Source: Candidatus Melainabacteria bacterium (GTDB lineage Bacteria; Cyanobacteriota; Vampirovibrionia; Obscuribacterales; Obscuribacteraceae). Taken from it: a stretch of 32,382 bases of DNA. This document shows positions 1 to 8,056 of the stretch, in pieces. A program made the position numbers and the translations under genes. The notes under the pieces were generated by a model. That model saw only the letters and a list, made by a program, of their open reading frames with translations. It was not told the origin of the DNA and did no database searches. The stretch spans positions 92,516-124,897 of the forward strand of contig PLXC01000086.1 of the NCBI GenBank assembly GCA_003151275.1. Direction: 5' to 3'. The number at the start of each line of letters is the position of its first letter. Position 1 is the stretch's first letter.

Positions 1-123
1 GGTCTTATTGGTGTTGAACATGGCATCGAACTGCCGTTGGAAAAGATTCTCGTGGAGCCGCCAAAATTGATTGTTACGGTGAAGATGGGATTGCTTCGTC
101 CACAGAAGGTCGTCGATATTTAG
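1..123 (+). CDS. C-terminal end of an unidentified protein (partial)
   Basis: Frame 1 is open from the first base to a TAG at 121-123 and gives 40 residues ending LLRPQKVVDI. It is cut by the window edge and I do not recognise the family. The next gene starts at the base directly after this stop, so the two are very probably co-transcribed and translationally coupled. The reading frame is supported by this abutment and by the absence of any competing frame. Confidence 0.55.
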   Translation, partial: GLIGVEHGIELPLEKILVEPPKLIVTVKMGLLRPQKVVDI

Positions 124-870
124 ATGAAGTGGCCAAAAGTAATTGCGCATCGGGGTGGTCGCAAATGGGCACCTGAAAATACGCTGATTGCCTTTAGTAA
201 ATCAATCGAACTCGGCTGTGATGGGATTGAGTTGGATGTGCAAAGATGCGCATCTGGTGAGCTTGTTGTTATTCACGACCATGAACTTTCACGCACGACA
301 AACGGCGTTGGTCTGATTAAGGATGCGACCCTTCCTGAGCTAAAGCGCCTGAGCGCCGGTGGTTGGTACGACAAAGCGTTTGCATCGGAGCGCATCCCGA
401 CTTTAGAAGAGGTGTTGGCGCTTGTATCCGGCAAGCTTGTGATCAACATCGAAGTTAAAAATGCTCCAGTTGAGTATGAGGGCATCGAAGATGATCTGAT
501 CTCAGTGCTGGCTGAGTATGAGTTTCGCGATCGACTGATTATCAGTTCGTTCGATCATCAGTTCATGCTTCGACTGCATCAATTGAACACGGGGCTTAAA
601 TTGGCGGTCCTGGCTGATGCCATCTTGATCGATTTGAAGGAATACGCGCAAAAATTGGGTGCAACCTGCTGGCACCCCTGTTATGGATCTCTGACTGCCA
701 CCGCTATTAAGGAGGCGCACGGTGCCGGTCTTGAAGTCAATGCTTGGACCTTGAACGAGCAGCGAGATTGGGTCGAGGCGGCGAAAAATGGACTTGATGC
801 AATCATCACAGATGATCCAGTTAAGTTGAAAGAGTTGATCGAACGAGCAGATCGAGTCGCAGCTGATTGA
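124..870 (+). CDS. ugpQ: Glycerophosphodiester phosphodiesterase (GDPD family)
   Basis: This 248-residue protein should hydrolyse glycerophosphodiesters to an alcohol and glycerol-3-phosphate in phospholipid turnover. The family signature is complete: HRGG at residues 9-12, APENT at 16-20, the metal-binding pair in IELD (E36, D38), and HDHELSRTTNG from 51 containing the catalytic His51. The end carries the usual INAWT-like strand (VNAWTLN) and the ITDDP motif that closes the TIM barrel. Length matches cytoplasmic bacterial UgpQ-type enzymes and no signal peptide is visible. The ATG directly follows the stop of the preceding gene and has only a weak ribosome site, so translation is probably coupled. 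The symbol marks the family; the exact substrate is unknown. Confidence 0.93.
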   Translation: MKWPKVIAHRGGRKWAPENTLIAFSKSIELGCDGIELDVQRCASGELVVIHDHELSRTTNGVGLIKDATLPELKRLSAGGWYDKAFASERIPTLEEVLALVSGKLVINIEVKNAPVEYEGIEDDLISVLAEYEFRDRLIISSFDHQFMLRLHQLNTGLKLAVLADAILIDLKEYAQKLGATCWHPCYGSLTATAIKEAHGAGLEVNAWTLNEQRDWVEAAKNGLDAIITDDPVKLKELIERADRVAAD

Positions 871-904
871 GCAGCGGTGCGGATAGGATCGAAGTGATTG
901 CAAT

Positions 905-1594
905 TCAGCGAGACAATTTCGACAGTCCAATTTTGGCTCGTCGACTTAGTGTTGGAGATGGCGCGCTCTTTAAAACCAAGCGATATTCTTCTGCGGCTGC
1001 CTCGTACTTTCGCGTTAGCACCAGGATCACGGCTTTCAAATAATGAGCTTCAGCGTTCTTCGGATTTGTCTCAACAATGCTGTCTAGTTCAGCCATGCTT
1101 TGCTCGTAATTGCGAAGGTGAAGAGCGAGCAGAGCCTTTTTAAGGGGCGTGTCAATCACGGTGCTTGGTGATTTCGCCGCTCCTTCTTTTTCCTTTTCTT
1201 TTGCTTCTTCCTTCTTTTGCGCCTCTAATTCTTTCTCTTTCTCCTCTTTCTCTCGTTGCAGTTGGATTGGATCAGTGGAAGGTTCAGGGAGAAGATTTGG
1301 TGGGATGTTGGGATTGAAGGATCCAGCTGGTGGGGTGGAAGTCGATGGATCTGATGATTCGAATTGGGAGCGTCGAGATGGGGTTGAATCATCCGTTCTC
1401 CCTAGTCCCTGAAGAGGGTTCCCGCCACCAACAGCATCTGTAGGCGGTGGCAAGATTCTGGGTTCATTCGAATATTGAGCTTGAACCGGCAGCACCGTAT
1501 TTAGTGAACTGCAAAACAGGGATGCGCTGATGAGAGGCAAGAATTGAGTGCGTCCAACGAGTCGCAGTAAGGCTCTATTGCGGTAAAACAACAA
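905..1594 (-). CDS. Exported TPR protein with charged linker
   Basis: I place the start at the TTG at 1594. It has AGGA six bases upstream, lies 13 bases after the stop of the upstream gene, and puts a signal peptide at the N-terminus (hydrophobic segment ending PVQA at about residue 39). A longer ATG frame from 1687 would overlap the upstream gene by 80 bases. After the signal come a Pro/Ser/Thr-rich region, a run almost entirely of Glu, Lys and Ala (about 114-138, probably a charged helix), and one or two tetratricopeptide repeats (about 150-229) with the pattern YEQSMAELDSIVETNPKNAEAHYLKAVIL. TPRs bind other proteins, so this is probably a periplasmic scaffold. No enzymatic motif is visible. 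It likely forms an operon with the membrane protein upstream. Confidence 0.75.
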   Translation of the reverse strand: MLFYRNRALLRLVGRTQFLPLISASLFCSSLNTVLPVQAQYSNEPRILPPPTDAVGGGNPLQGLGRTDDSTPSRRSQFESSDPSTSTPPAGSFNPNIPPNLLPEPSTDPIQLQREKEEKEKELEAQKKEEAKEKEKEGAAKSPSTVIDTPLKKALLALHLRNYEQSMAELDSIVETNPKNAEAHYLKAVILVLTRKYEAAAEEYRLVLKSAPSPTLSRRAKIGLSKLSR

Positions 1595-1607
1595 CTTGTA
1601 TCCTGCA

Positions 1608-2012
1608 CTAACGCATGTTTTGCCTGACGAGTGGAGAAACGACGGGAATCTCGGCGTATTTGCCGAGGAATGCCATGACCATTCCATAGAGCACTAAGAG
1701 GATTCCACCTCTCATAATCCACTCCACGCCAATTCCGACAATGTTGAGAATCGTGTTTGCCTGTTCGCCTATTTGCATCAAACTGGCCATGCCGCCGAGA
1801 ATATTGTTTGTGATCGACAGCGTCAGGCTGAGTAGGAATCCAAGGGCTACCAAGATCATCGATTGCAGAAAGTGAAATCGGAAAAACATAGATTGGGATT
1901 TGCTGCGCGAGATCACTATGTAGAGAAGGCCAATGAGTCCCCCGCTGAGATAGCAAAGCCCAGCGACGGCACGTTCGACCATTTGCGGGTTCTTTTGATT
2001 AATCCAGGGCAT
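1608..2012 (-). CDS. Tic20/DUF4870-like small membrane protein
   Basis: A 134-residue protein with about four hydrophobic segments: near residues 14-34, 47-68, 82-98 and 100-117. The opening VERAVAGLCYLSGGLIGLLY followed by a polar stretch and FFRFHFLQSM is the pattern of the Tic20-like/DUF4870 membrane family, in which an aromatic, histidine-bearing segment leads into the second helix. Cyanobacterial and plastid Tic20 proteins act in protein import or membrane assembly, while bacterial members are uncharacterised, so only membrane location is secure. It is the upstream gene of a pair with the exported TPR protein. The assignment rests on pattern recognition alone. Confidence 0.7.
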   Translation of the reverse strand: MPWINQKNPQMVERAVAGLCYLSGGLIGLLYIVISRSKSQSMFFRFHFLQSMILVALGFLLSLTLSITNNILGGMASLMQIGEQANTILNIVGIGVEWIMRGGILLVLYGMVMAFLGKYAEIPVVSPLVRQNMR

Positions 2013-2141
2013 ATTGGCTCCTCGGAGCTCTTGGCCAGAAAGCTGGCCCTAGTAAAGAGTGCTGGAATTCATTTTAACTGCTAGAGTGAATTTCGGCTGA
2101 GAAAAGCTATTAGAGATTGGCGAAGACCGTGGCGTGGCACA

Positions 2142-3863
2142 TTGTTAGCTGATATGCAATCCGCTGTCGACATTTCTACCCGTAAAGTGCGCCTTTTGTC
2201 CTCAATTGATTTGGACGAGGTGCTGGCTACCGTCGCCGAGATTATTTCCGAAGTTTGCTCGCCTCAAGCAGTCGCCATTTTGATGTGGGACACCGATCTC
2301 GAGACTTTTGGCGACCGTTTTCTCTTCGGTCCTCGTAAAAAAGAGCTTGGCAAGCTTGCCGAAGCTTTCGCCGACAATCAAACTGAAGGTCTGGAACGCA
2401 AAATTTTTGAAGTAGACGCCGCAGAGCTTGGTGTGTCCGTGCACAAAGACCTGGATCCTGTTCTGTGCTTCCCCGTCACATATGATTCTCAATTGTGCGC
2501 ATGCATTTTGATCGCCGGGGCAGACGAATCGGAGCCAAACGAGATAGTTGAGGACCTCGACAATTATCCATTTGGAGTCGCTCTCAACCATGGCTGGGAA
2601 TTCAAAGAAGTGCAAAGAGAGAATGAGCGGCTGCGCAGTCAGTACGAAGAAATGGAAGACAGAACGAGAATGTTGGAAAATCAGACCATGGAACTGATCC
2701 ACGACATGACTTCGCGAGACACCCTGCGAACCAGGCAAGTCGATCGTGAGAGATTGGTGTATTGGATTAGCAACGCCGTGCGAAGCTCGGTTCATATCCA
2801 AGAGGTGCTTGATTTAACTGTTGAAAAGATTGGCACCACCCTTGGTGTCAGTCGCTGCCTTCTTTTGCGCGCGGTCGACAGCTCCGATCGTCTGGTCGTA
2901 TTCGAGTGGCATCAACAAGCGACGGCACCGGTGAAGAATCTGTTCTACTCAGATGAAGGATTTGAGTTCACGCAATTGGCGCTGGGCAAGGCCAGTCCGC
3001 ATGATTTAGTAGATCCTGAACTCGATACTCAGTCTAAGTACGACAAGGTTTTTCTGCGCAAATTGGGGATTCGCTCTGGACTGATTGTGCCTCTCGTATT
3101 GCGCGAGCGAGTTCTTGGCGTGCTTTTCTTGCAAGATTGTCTTCAGCCTCGAGACTGGAGCATCGATGACGTTTCGATGATTGGCTCTCTTGCCGACAAC
3201 CTCTCTGTGGCAATTGAAAATGCGGAACTCCATCAGGAGCGCGAACAACAAGCCGTCACTGACGGTCTTACCGGTGTTGCCAATCGTCGCAGCTTCAATG
3301 AGACGTTTACCCGAGAGTTTGAACGCGCCCGTCGCTATGGTGAAACACTTTCTCTGGTGATGATCGATCTCGATTTCTTGAAAAAAATCAACGACACTTA
3401 TGGACACCAAGCCGGTGACGAAGCAATTAAAATGATCGGGAAAATGCTTAAACAATCCTCTCGATCTATTGATTCTGCAGCTCGCTATGGTGGCGAGGAA
3501 TTTTGTTTACTATTGCCCAATACCGAAATCGATATGGCTGAGCAGTTAGCAGATCGTCTCAGACGACTTATTAATGAAGAAGAGATAGAAGGCCCGGGAA
3601 GAATATCAGCAAGTCTGGGCGTTGCCAGTTACCCTTTGCATGCTGATAACGAGGAAGCATTATTTCAGCGGGCTGATGAAGCGTTGTATGCCGCCAAGCA
3701 AGCTGGGCGGAATCAAGTGAAAGTGGCTACTGCAGCGCCTGAAGGATTCGACATGAAAAATGGACGAGCTCTTCATCAACCACCAGCGGCTGCGTCAGCT
3801 GATCCAAGTATTGATAATCCGCAAAATCCGAACAAAGAATCAACAATGCTCGATATCAAATAA
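2142..3863 (+). CDS. Diguanylate cyclase with two GAF-like domains
   Basis: Predicted to make cyclic di-GMP from two GTP in response to a signal sensed by its N-terminal domains. A diverged GAF-like region (about 15-150) is followed by a coiled coil (about 155-195), a second, clearer GAF domain (about 215-365) and a GGDEF domain that begins at TDGLTGVANRRSF near residue 375. The active-site loop is GGEEF (450-454), a functional variant, and the inhibitory I-site RSID (441-444) sits exactly five residues before it, so product feedback is expected. A Pro/Asn-rich tail of about 45 residues ends the protein. The first possible start is TTG at 2142, with an in-frame ATG four codons later. There is no membrane segment, so it is cytoplasmic. 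Confidence 0.92.
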   Translation: MLADMQSAVDISTRKVRLLSSIDLDEVLATVAEIISEVCSPQAVAILMWDTDLETFGDRFLFGPRKKELGKLAEAFADNQTEGLERKIFEVDAAELGVSVHKDLDPVLCFPVTYDSQLCACILIAGADESEPNEIVEDLDNYPFGVALNHGWEFKEVQRENERLRSQYEEMEDRTRMLENQTMELIHDMTSRDTLRTRQVDRERLVYWISNAVRSSVHIQEVLDLTVEKIGTTLGVSRCLLLRAVDSSDRLVVFEWHQQATAPVKNLFYSDEGFEFTQLALGKASPHDLVDPELDTQSKYDKVFLRKLGIRSGLIVPLVLRERVLGVLFLQDCLQPRDWSIDDVSMIGSLADNLSVAIENAELHQEREQQAVTDGLTGVANRRSFNETFTREFERARRYGETLSLVMIDLDFLKKINDTYGHQAGDEAIKMIGKMLKQSSRSIDSAARYGGEEFCLLLPNTEIDMAEQLADRLRRLINEEEIEGPGRISASLGVASYPLHADNEEALFQRADEALYAAKQAGRNQVKVATAAPEGFDMKNGRALHQPPAAASADPSIDNPQNPNKESTMLDIK

Positions 3864-3974
3864 AACTAGCGCGGGGCGCTCAGTGATTGAACCGCTACAC
3901 GAATATAGTGTTAATACTGGAGCGTTATAGACATTGATCAGGTATAAAGAAAAAAGTATTGCAGGAGATGCCAA

Positions 3975-4454
3975 ATGACGATATTCGATGATTTAGTGCA
4001 AGGTATTACGAAAGAAGTTTCGAAGGTACAAACGCGTTCGCAAGAAATGTTGCAATCGTACAACCTGGTCAATCAGGTCAAAGATTTGGAACGGAAACGT
4101 ACAGCAAAGCTGCTCGAGATCGGACGTTTGGTTTGCGATAAATATCAGCGAACAGCTGAAGTGCCCGACGATTTGCTAAAGGATAAAACCAATGAGATTG
4201 CTGGTTATGAGCACGAAATTGGTTTGTTGCAAGCCGAAATCGACAGCCTGAAGACAACGTTAGATCCAAATGCGCCGAACTCTTCTAGAACCGATGCGAA
4301 GGCTGGCTACACGCCAACACCCGGCTACGAGTGTCCTCGTTGCCAGGCTCCTGCTAATCGCGATAAGTCATTTTGCGCAGTCTGTGGAGAAGCTCTAAAG
4401 CACTCCAACGGTGATGATGTGGTGGACGTTGAGCCAAACATCGAGAACAACTAA
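3975..4454 (+). CDS. Coiled-coil protein with C-terminal zinc ribbon
   Basis: The 159-residue product starts behind a good ribosome site (AGGAG). Residues about 5-95 are heptad-rich helix, including VKDLERKRTAKLLEIGRLV and HEIGLLQAEIDSLKTTL, probably a coiled coil. After a linker comes one zinc ribbon, CPRC then ten residues then CAVCG, and an acidic tail. This resembles the many small bacterial coiled-coil/zinc-ribbon proteins of unknown role. No catalytic residues are evident. The convergent M48 protease downstream ends in a ribbon of the same spacing. A strong terminator hairpin follows the stop, so the gene is probably monocistronic. Confidence 0.8.
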   Translation: MTIFDDLVQGITKEVSKVQTRSQEMLQSYNLVNQVKDLERKRTAKLLEIGRLVCDKYQRTAEVPDDLLKDKTNEIAGYEHEIGLLQAEIDSLKTTLDPNAPNSSRTDAKAGYTPTPGYECPRCQAPANRDKSFCAVCGEALKHSNGDDVVDVEPNIENN

Positions 4455-4474
4455 GAACAAACAAGTCTGAATGG

Positions 4475-4506
4475 AAAAGGGCGATGCTATGAGCACCGCC
4501 CTTTTT
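4475..4506 (+). terminator. Intrinsic terminator between convergent genes
   Basis: AAAAGGGCG pairs with CGCCCTTTT, and the inner TGCT pairs with AGCA after one A/C mismatch, leaving a three-base ATG loop. The T-rich 3' arm continues as TTTTTGCTT. It lies 20 bases after the zinc-ribbon gene. The A-rich 5' arm means it could also serve the opposite strand, where the M48 gene ends at 4607. Confidence 0.8.
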
Positions 4507-4606
4507 GCTTAACTACATCCGCCTGGTCTATCCGCGTTTGGACTGGTGGAGACCTACGCCATCCTCCGCCCCCTGGTTTAGCGGATCGGCGACATACTAC
4601 GCATCC

Positions 4607-5545
4607 CTAAATGCGTGCGTTCTTTCCGCAATCTGGACAGAAGAAAAATGAGGGACTAATTTTTGAGTCGCAATGTGGGCATCTTCGCAAACCATCACCT
4701 GGCTCTTCCGTTGGATAGCGTCCAGCCATAATTTCTTTGTATTGCTTTGTCTCTGACCAGAGTTTGATTTCTTTAGCACGATAAACAGGAACCGGGTGTG
4801 TTAGCCAGATCTCGTTCATTAGCTTGTAAATCTTGTTCAGAGTTGTATGGTCAATTTCTTCATAATGATCTGCCTGGCGCAAGAATTCGTCGTGGTCGGT
4901 TTGAGCATAAACGCCGTTGGATCCACCGGCAAGCTTCATATTGATGCGAATGCAGGTTTCAACGTCTTGAGTAACCAACAATTCAGCTCGGTCCGCAGTT
5001 AGCTCGGCTTTGCGCGACCAGTCATACATCGCGATTGCAAGACCAATGGAGGCGAATTGACCCAGCCCGAGAAAACTCTTTGCCAGTTCTGCCAGGAAGT
5101 AAGCCATGCTTCGGTAAAGCACGTGTCCAGCTTTGACGTGACCTAACTCATGACCGAGCACTCCCATGAGCTCTTCTTCTGTCAACATATCGACCAATCC
5201 GGATTGAATCACAATGAACGGTCTCTCAACGCCAAATGTGTAGGCGTTCGCGGTGGGATTTCCCATCAAGAACAAATCAGGCTCATGCATATCCAGAATG
5301 TCTGCCGCTTCTTTGAAGAGCTTGTACACCTTCGAGCACTGTTTAGGAGTTACGTGAATTGCACTTCCCATCAACTGAATGCGCAAGATTCGTTCGAGAC
5401 CTAACTCAAGAAATTTTCTAAAAGCTACATCTAGTAGCGGAATTTTTTTCAACGCTTCGAGAGCCGCGCGGTCCGCAGGGTGCTCGAAGGCACTCGATGT
5501 CAAATGTGGAAACCGTCGTCGGGTTTTAGGTTCTGCAGATGTCAT
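4607..5545 (-). CDS. M48-family zinc metalloprotease with C-terminal zinc ribbon
   Basis: A 312-residue HtpX/Ste24-type peptidase. HELGH at residues 132-136 supplies two zinc-binding histidines and the catalytic glutamate, and E181 in KAELTADRA is the third zinc ligand in the usual ExxxD context. The segment YTFGVERPFIVIQSGLVDML before it is typical of the family. A weakly hydrophobic stretch (about 146-173) separates the two motifs, so membrane association is possible but not certain. Unusually, the protein ends in a zinc ribbon, CPHC (289-292) and CPDCG (303-307). M48 enzymes commonly act in membrane-protein quality control. The ATG is preceded by a strong GGAGGAG site. Substrate unknown. 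Confidence 0.9.
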   Translation of the reverse strand: MTSAEPKTRRRFPHLTSSAFEHPADRAALEALKKIPLLDVAFRKFLELGLERILRIQLMGSAIHVTPKQCSKVYKLFKEAADILDMHEPDLFLMGNPTANAYTFGVERPFIVIQSGLVDMLTEEELMGVLGHELGHVKAGHVLYRSMAYFLAELAKSFLGLGQFASIGLAIAMYDWSRKAELTADRAELLVTQDVETCIRINMKLAGGSNGVYAQTDHDEFLRQADHYEEIDHTTLNKIYKLMNEIWLTHPVPVYRAKEIKLWSETKQYKEIMAGRYPTEEPGDGLRRCPHCDSKISPSFFFCPDCGKNARI

Positions 5546-6099
5546 TGCTCCTCCAGTATCGGACGCGTGCTCGTAGGGTCGGTTAAGACTATCTTCTTCC
5601 TTTCTACCCTGAATACATTGTGTTGTACGGTTTTCTTAAGTAAAAGAGCTTTTGTCGCCTTAATTGTCTGGGGTTAACCCTGGAGGTCATCCAGAAAAGC
5701 ATCACATTGAGTAGTAGCAGCAGTGACTATGCTGCTAAGTAAGATCTCTGCCGCTAGTGGAATCATTTACTGCTAATGGGATTAGTGGACAGATTATCCT
5801 CGAGTCACTTATAGGCTACACGCGACTGCTTGCCCACGGTTGCTCGTTTCAAGCTGCTGGTCGTGGCGCTTTTGCGCTGATCTTTGTTTTCGCATCATGT
5901 CGGATTCTGTAAATATTTACGCACCGGCCGCGGTGCGGTTGCTCGGTGCGCTTGCCGTCGTTTGGTGACCAGTGATGAAAACACAGATTTTGTAACAACC
6001 CGTAGCAACCCAAAAACGTTTGCTAGTCCTACGATTCGGGGCATGAAATCAGCGTGAAGTGCATGTTTCGACTAAGGTGTTCCATACTCTTTCAGGTGC
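5546..6099. other. Gene-free stretch with small hairpins
   Basis: No convincing coding frame exists on either strand over about 550 bases, although this is the shared upstream region of the M48 gene (minus) and the CHAP-like gene (plus). It contains an 8-bp hairpin at 5715-5737 (TAGCAGCA/TGCTGCTA, 7-base loop), a 7-bp hairpin at 5920-5937 (CGCACCG/CGGTGCG, 4-base loop), and two AGCAACCC-like stretches near 5995-6012. It may hold promoters or a small RNA. I found no tRNA-like T-loop or known riboswitch core. Confidence 0.5.
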
Positions 6100-6681
6100 G
6101 TGGTACAAAGAAAGTGTGAATGTTTCGCCGAGGAATTGCCCTTGACGCACCCCTTTTTTGCTGCCTGCTTTTTGTTTGTAATCTTGTTTTTTCAGATGAT
6201 GGAAGTCGCTGCGGAACCGTCTGCGGACTCAAGTGTCCATGTTTATAACTTTTCTGAGGCTTCTTTCGACGAAACAAAACCGTCAAGCGTGGCACAGAAA
6301 ATTGCTTCTAAAGCTAAGTTGATTGCAAGCAAAACAAACACGATTGGTTGGTGTTACGCCGCTATAAAGAAAGCACTTAGTGCCTTCGGTATTCATCTTG
6401 AAGGCGCTGCTGCTTACCTGGCTAAGGAGCAATTGTCACATGATTCTCGCTTTCTTACGACGACCTTCGCTAGCTTGCAACCAGGCGACATTTTGGTGCA
6501 CGACAAATCTATTGGCCACCCTTACGGACACATCGCTATATATCTTGGCGATGAAAAAGAAGCTAGTGATCACGTCCAACACCTGATAGATGGTCAAGCG
6601 TACGGCGGCACCACGGTGTTCAGAATCAAGCCATGGAGCCCAGTTGGCGACGCTAAGGTTGGTCCTAAAGTTAACGTCTAA
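6100..6681 (+). CDS. Exported CHAP/NlpC-like cysteine peptidase or amidase
   Basis: The 193-residue product has a hydrophobic N-terminal segment (about 19-34, FFAACFLFVILFFQMM) that acts as signal peptide or anchor. The domain carries a candidate catalytic Cys85 in GWCYAAIKKAL and His144 in PYGHIAIYLG, with LQPGDILVHD between them. That order, Cys at a helix start and then PGDI and GHIAIY, is the layout of CHAP and NlpC/P60 peptidoglycan hydrolases, so a cell-wall cleaving role is likely. The start shown is GTG; a TTG at 6142 with AGGA seven bases upstream is an alternative that would shorten the N-terminus by 14 residues. A hairpin follows the stop. Confidence 0.72.
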   Translation: MVQRKCECFAEELPLTHPFFAACFLFVILFFQMMEVAAEPSADSSVHVYNFSEASFDETKPSSVAQKIASKAKLIASKTNTIGWCYAAIKKALSAFGIHLEGAAAYLAKEQLSHDSRFLTTTFASLQPGDILVHDKSIGHPYGHIAIYLGDEKEASDHVQHLIDGQAYGGTTVFRIKPWSPVGDAKVGPKVNV

Positions 6682-6687
6682 TTGTTG

Positions 6688-6709
6688 TTTGCACCATATG
6701 TGGTGCGAA
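6688..6709 (+). terminator. Hairpin after the CHAP-like gene, possible terminator
   Basis: TTTGCACCA pairs with TGGTGCGAA (one G-T wobble) around a four-base loop, seven bases after the stop codon. There is no T tract, so it could be a weak terminator or mRNA-stabilising stem. Confidence 0.4.
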
Positions 6710-6730
6710 TTAAGCGAGTGCTCTATACTA

Positions 6731-6739
6731 TGTTATACT
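6731..6739 (+). promoter_or_regulatory. Extended -10 promoter for the exported amidohydrolase
   Basis: TGTTATACT fits an extended -10 element (TGn plus TATACT); a second TATACT lies ten bases upstream at 6724. No clear -35 is visible, as is normal for extended -10 promoters. It would give a leader of about 35 bases before the GTG at 6780. Confidence 0.4.
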
Positions 6740-6779
6740 GCCGATGCTCATGCATTGGCTTTTCGTTTGGGAGGCATTC

Positions 6780-8039
6780 GTGGATAAAGTCTGGCTGGCA
6801 ACGATGCTATTTTTGACTATGGCGTGTTCAGCCCGTGCTGACTCGCTTCTCTTGCAGAATGCAAAAGTTGTGGATCCTAACACTAGATCGATTAAGACTC
6901 GCAACATTTTGATTTTGGATGGACGAATTGCCAATGAAGAAAAGAAAAACGGAGAGAGTTATCGAACCATTGATCTGGCAGGAAAGTGGATTATTCCTGG
7001 GTTAATAGATCTGCACGTACACTGCAGTGGCAACCCACTCCCTAACGGTGAGTATGAGGATTTGGGTCCAGAAAAGACCGCCAAGAAGATGTTGTACTCA
7101 GGTGTGTGTGCTTACCTTGACCTCTTCTATGGAAATTTTGCTGAGATTTTTCGGGCTAGGAATTTGCAGCGAACCGAATCCCGCAAGCATCGGGATGAGG
7201 CGGATATTTACTGCGCGGGAACTGGATTTGGAAATTGGAATTTGAAAAATGATCCCCAGGCGGAGATCGAGTCTTACATTGAAAGATGGAAACCTGACGT
7301 GATTAAACTGATTTATGGTCGCGGCAGTCTTGATCGCCCGACCCTGGCGAAAGCGGTCAAAGGAGCGACGAATAAGGGCGTGAAAACAGTCGTGCACATC
7401 GGCTCTTGGGAGCATGCGCAAGACGCAATTGAGTGCGGTGCCACTGCCGTGACACATTTTTTTGATGACGAAGTTATTCCGGATCCGGTTCTTCATGCCT
7501 GGGCGAAATCGAAGGCTATATCGATTCCGACGATGGCTGTGCAAAGTGACATGGCGAATTTCACTTTGAAGCCAATCCTATTGAGAAGCCCATTACTGAG
7601 AACAATGGAACCTTCGGCAGCACTTACCGCTTATCTCGACAGAAAGAAATTTTCTAAAAAGGCTGCCGAGACTTTTAAATGGCAGCAAGAGGACATGCAA
7701 AACGATTTCAAAAGTTTCAAGAAACTCGCCAATGCTCATGTGCAAATTCTTGCTGGCTCAGATACCGGCAATCAAGGCACGTTCCAGGGCTTTTCCTTGC
7801 ATCGCGAAATCAAACTGATGCAAGACGCGGGATTCTCTCCCTGGGATGCGCTGGCCGCCGGTACTACAAAAGCTGCTGAATTTCTTGGCAGACCAAGTGG
7901 TATCAACAGCGGTGATACCGCCGAGCTGGTTATTCTCGATGCCAATCCGATTGAAAATATCGCCAACACTCAACGAATATCCGCAGTCATCCATCACGGA
8001 TGCTTGGTGGATCGCTCTTCGCTAGTGCCTTCCCATTAA
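6780..8039 (+). CDS. Exported metal-dependent amidohydrolase
   Basis: I choose the GTG at 6780 because GGGAGG sits five bases upstream and the product then starts with a clean signal peptide (MDKVWLATMLFLTMACSARA). The mature 400-residue protein is an imidazolonepropionase-like amidohydrolase. It has the N-terminal beta sandwich opening LLLQNAKVVDP, HVH metal ligands (79 and 81) in GLIDLHVHCSG, a lysine in VIKLIYG that may be the carbamylated bridging residue, VHIGS, THFFDD, and the closing GSDTGNQ with the metal-binding aspartate. Exported members of this group act as peptidases or lactonase-like hydrolases, so the substrate cannot be named. It lies about 100 bases after another exported hydrolase gene but has its own promoter. 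Confidence 0.82.
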   Translation: MDKVWLATMLFLTMACSARADSLLLQNAKVVDPNTRSIKTRNILILDGRIANEEKKNGESYRTIDLAGKWIIPGLIDLHVHCSGNPLPNGEYEDLGPEKTAKKMLYSGVCAYLDLFYGNFAEIFRARNLQRTESRKHRDEADIYCAGTGFGNWNLKNDPQAEIESYIERWKPDVIKLIYGRGSLDRPTLAKAVKGATNKGVKTVVHIGSWEHAQDAIECGATAVTHFFDDEVIPDPVLHAWAKSKAISIPTMAVQSDMANFTLKPILLRSPLLRTMEPSAALTAYLDRKKFSKKAAETFKWQQEDMQNDFKSFKKLANAHVQILAGSDTGNQGTFQGFSLHREIKLMQDAGFSPWDALAAGTTKAAEFLGRPSGINSGDTAELVILDANPIENIANTQRISAVIHHGCLVDRSSLVPSH

Positions 8040-8056
8040 CTTAGTTCAAAACGGAG

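Noticed and set aside
2202..3455. Minus-strand frames of 149-199 residues inside the GAF-GGDEF gene
   Set aside because: The plus-strand frame has complete GAF and GGDEF motifs, so these are shadows.
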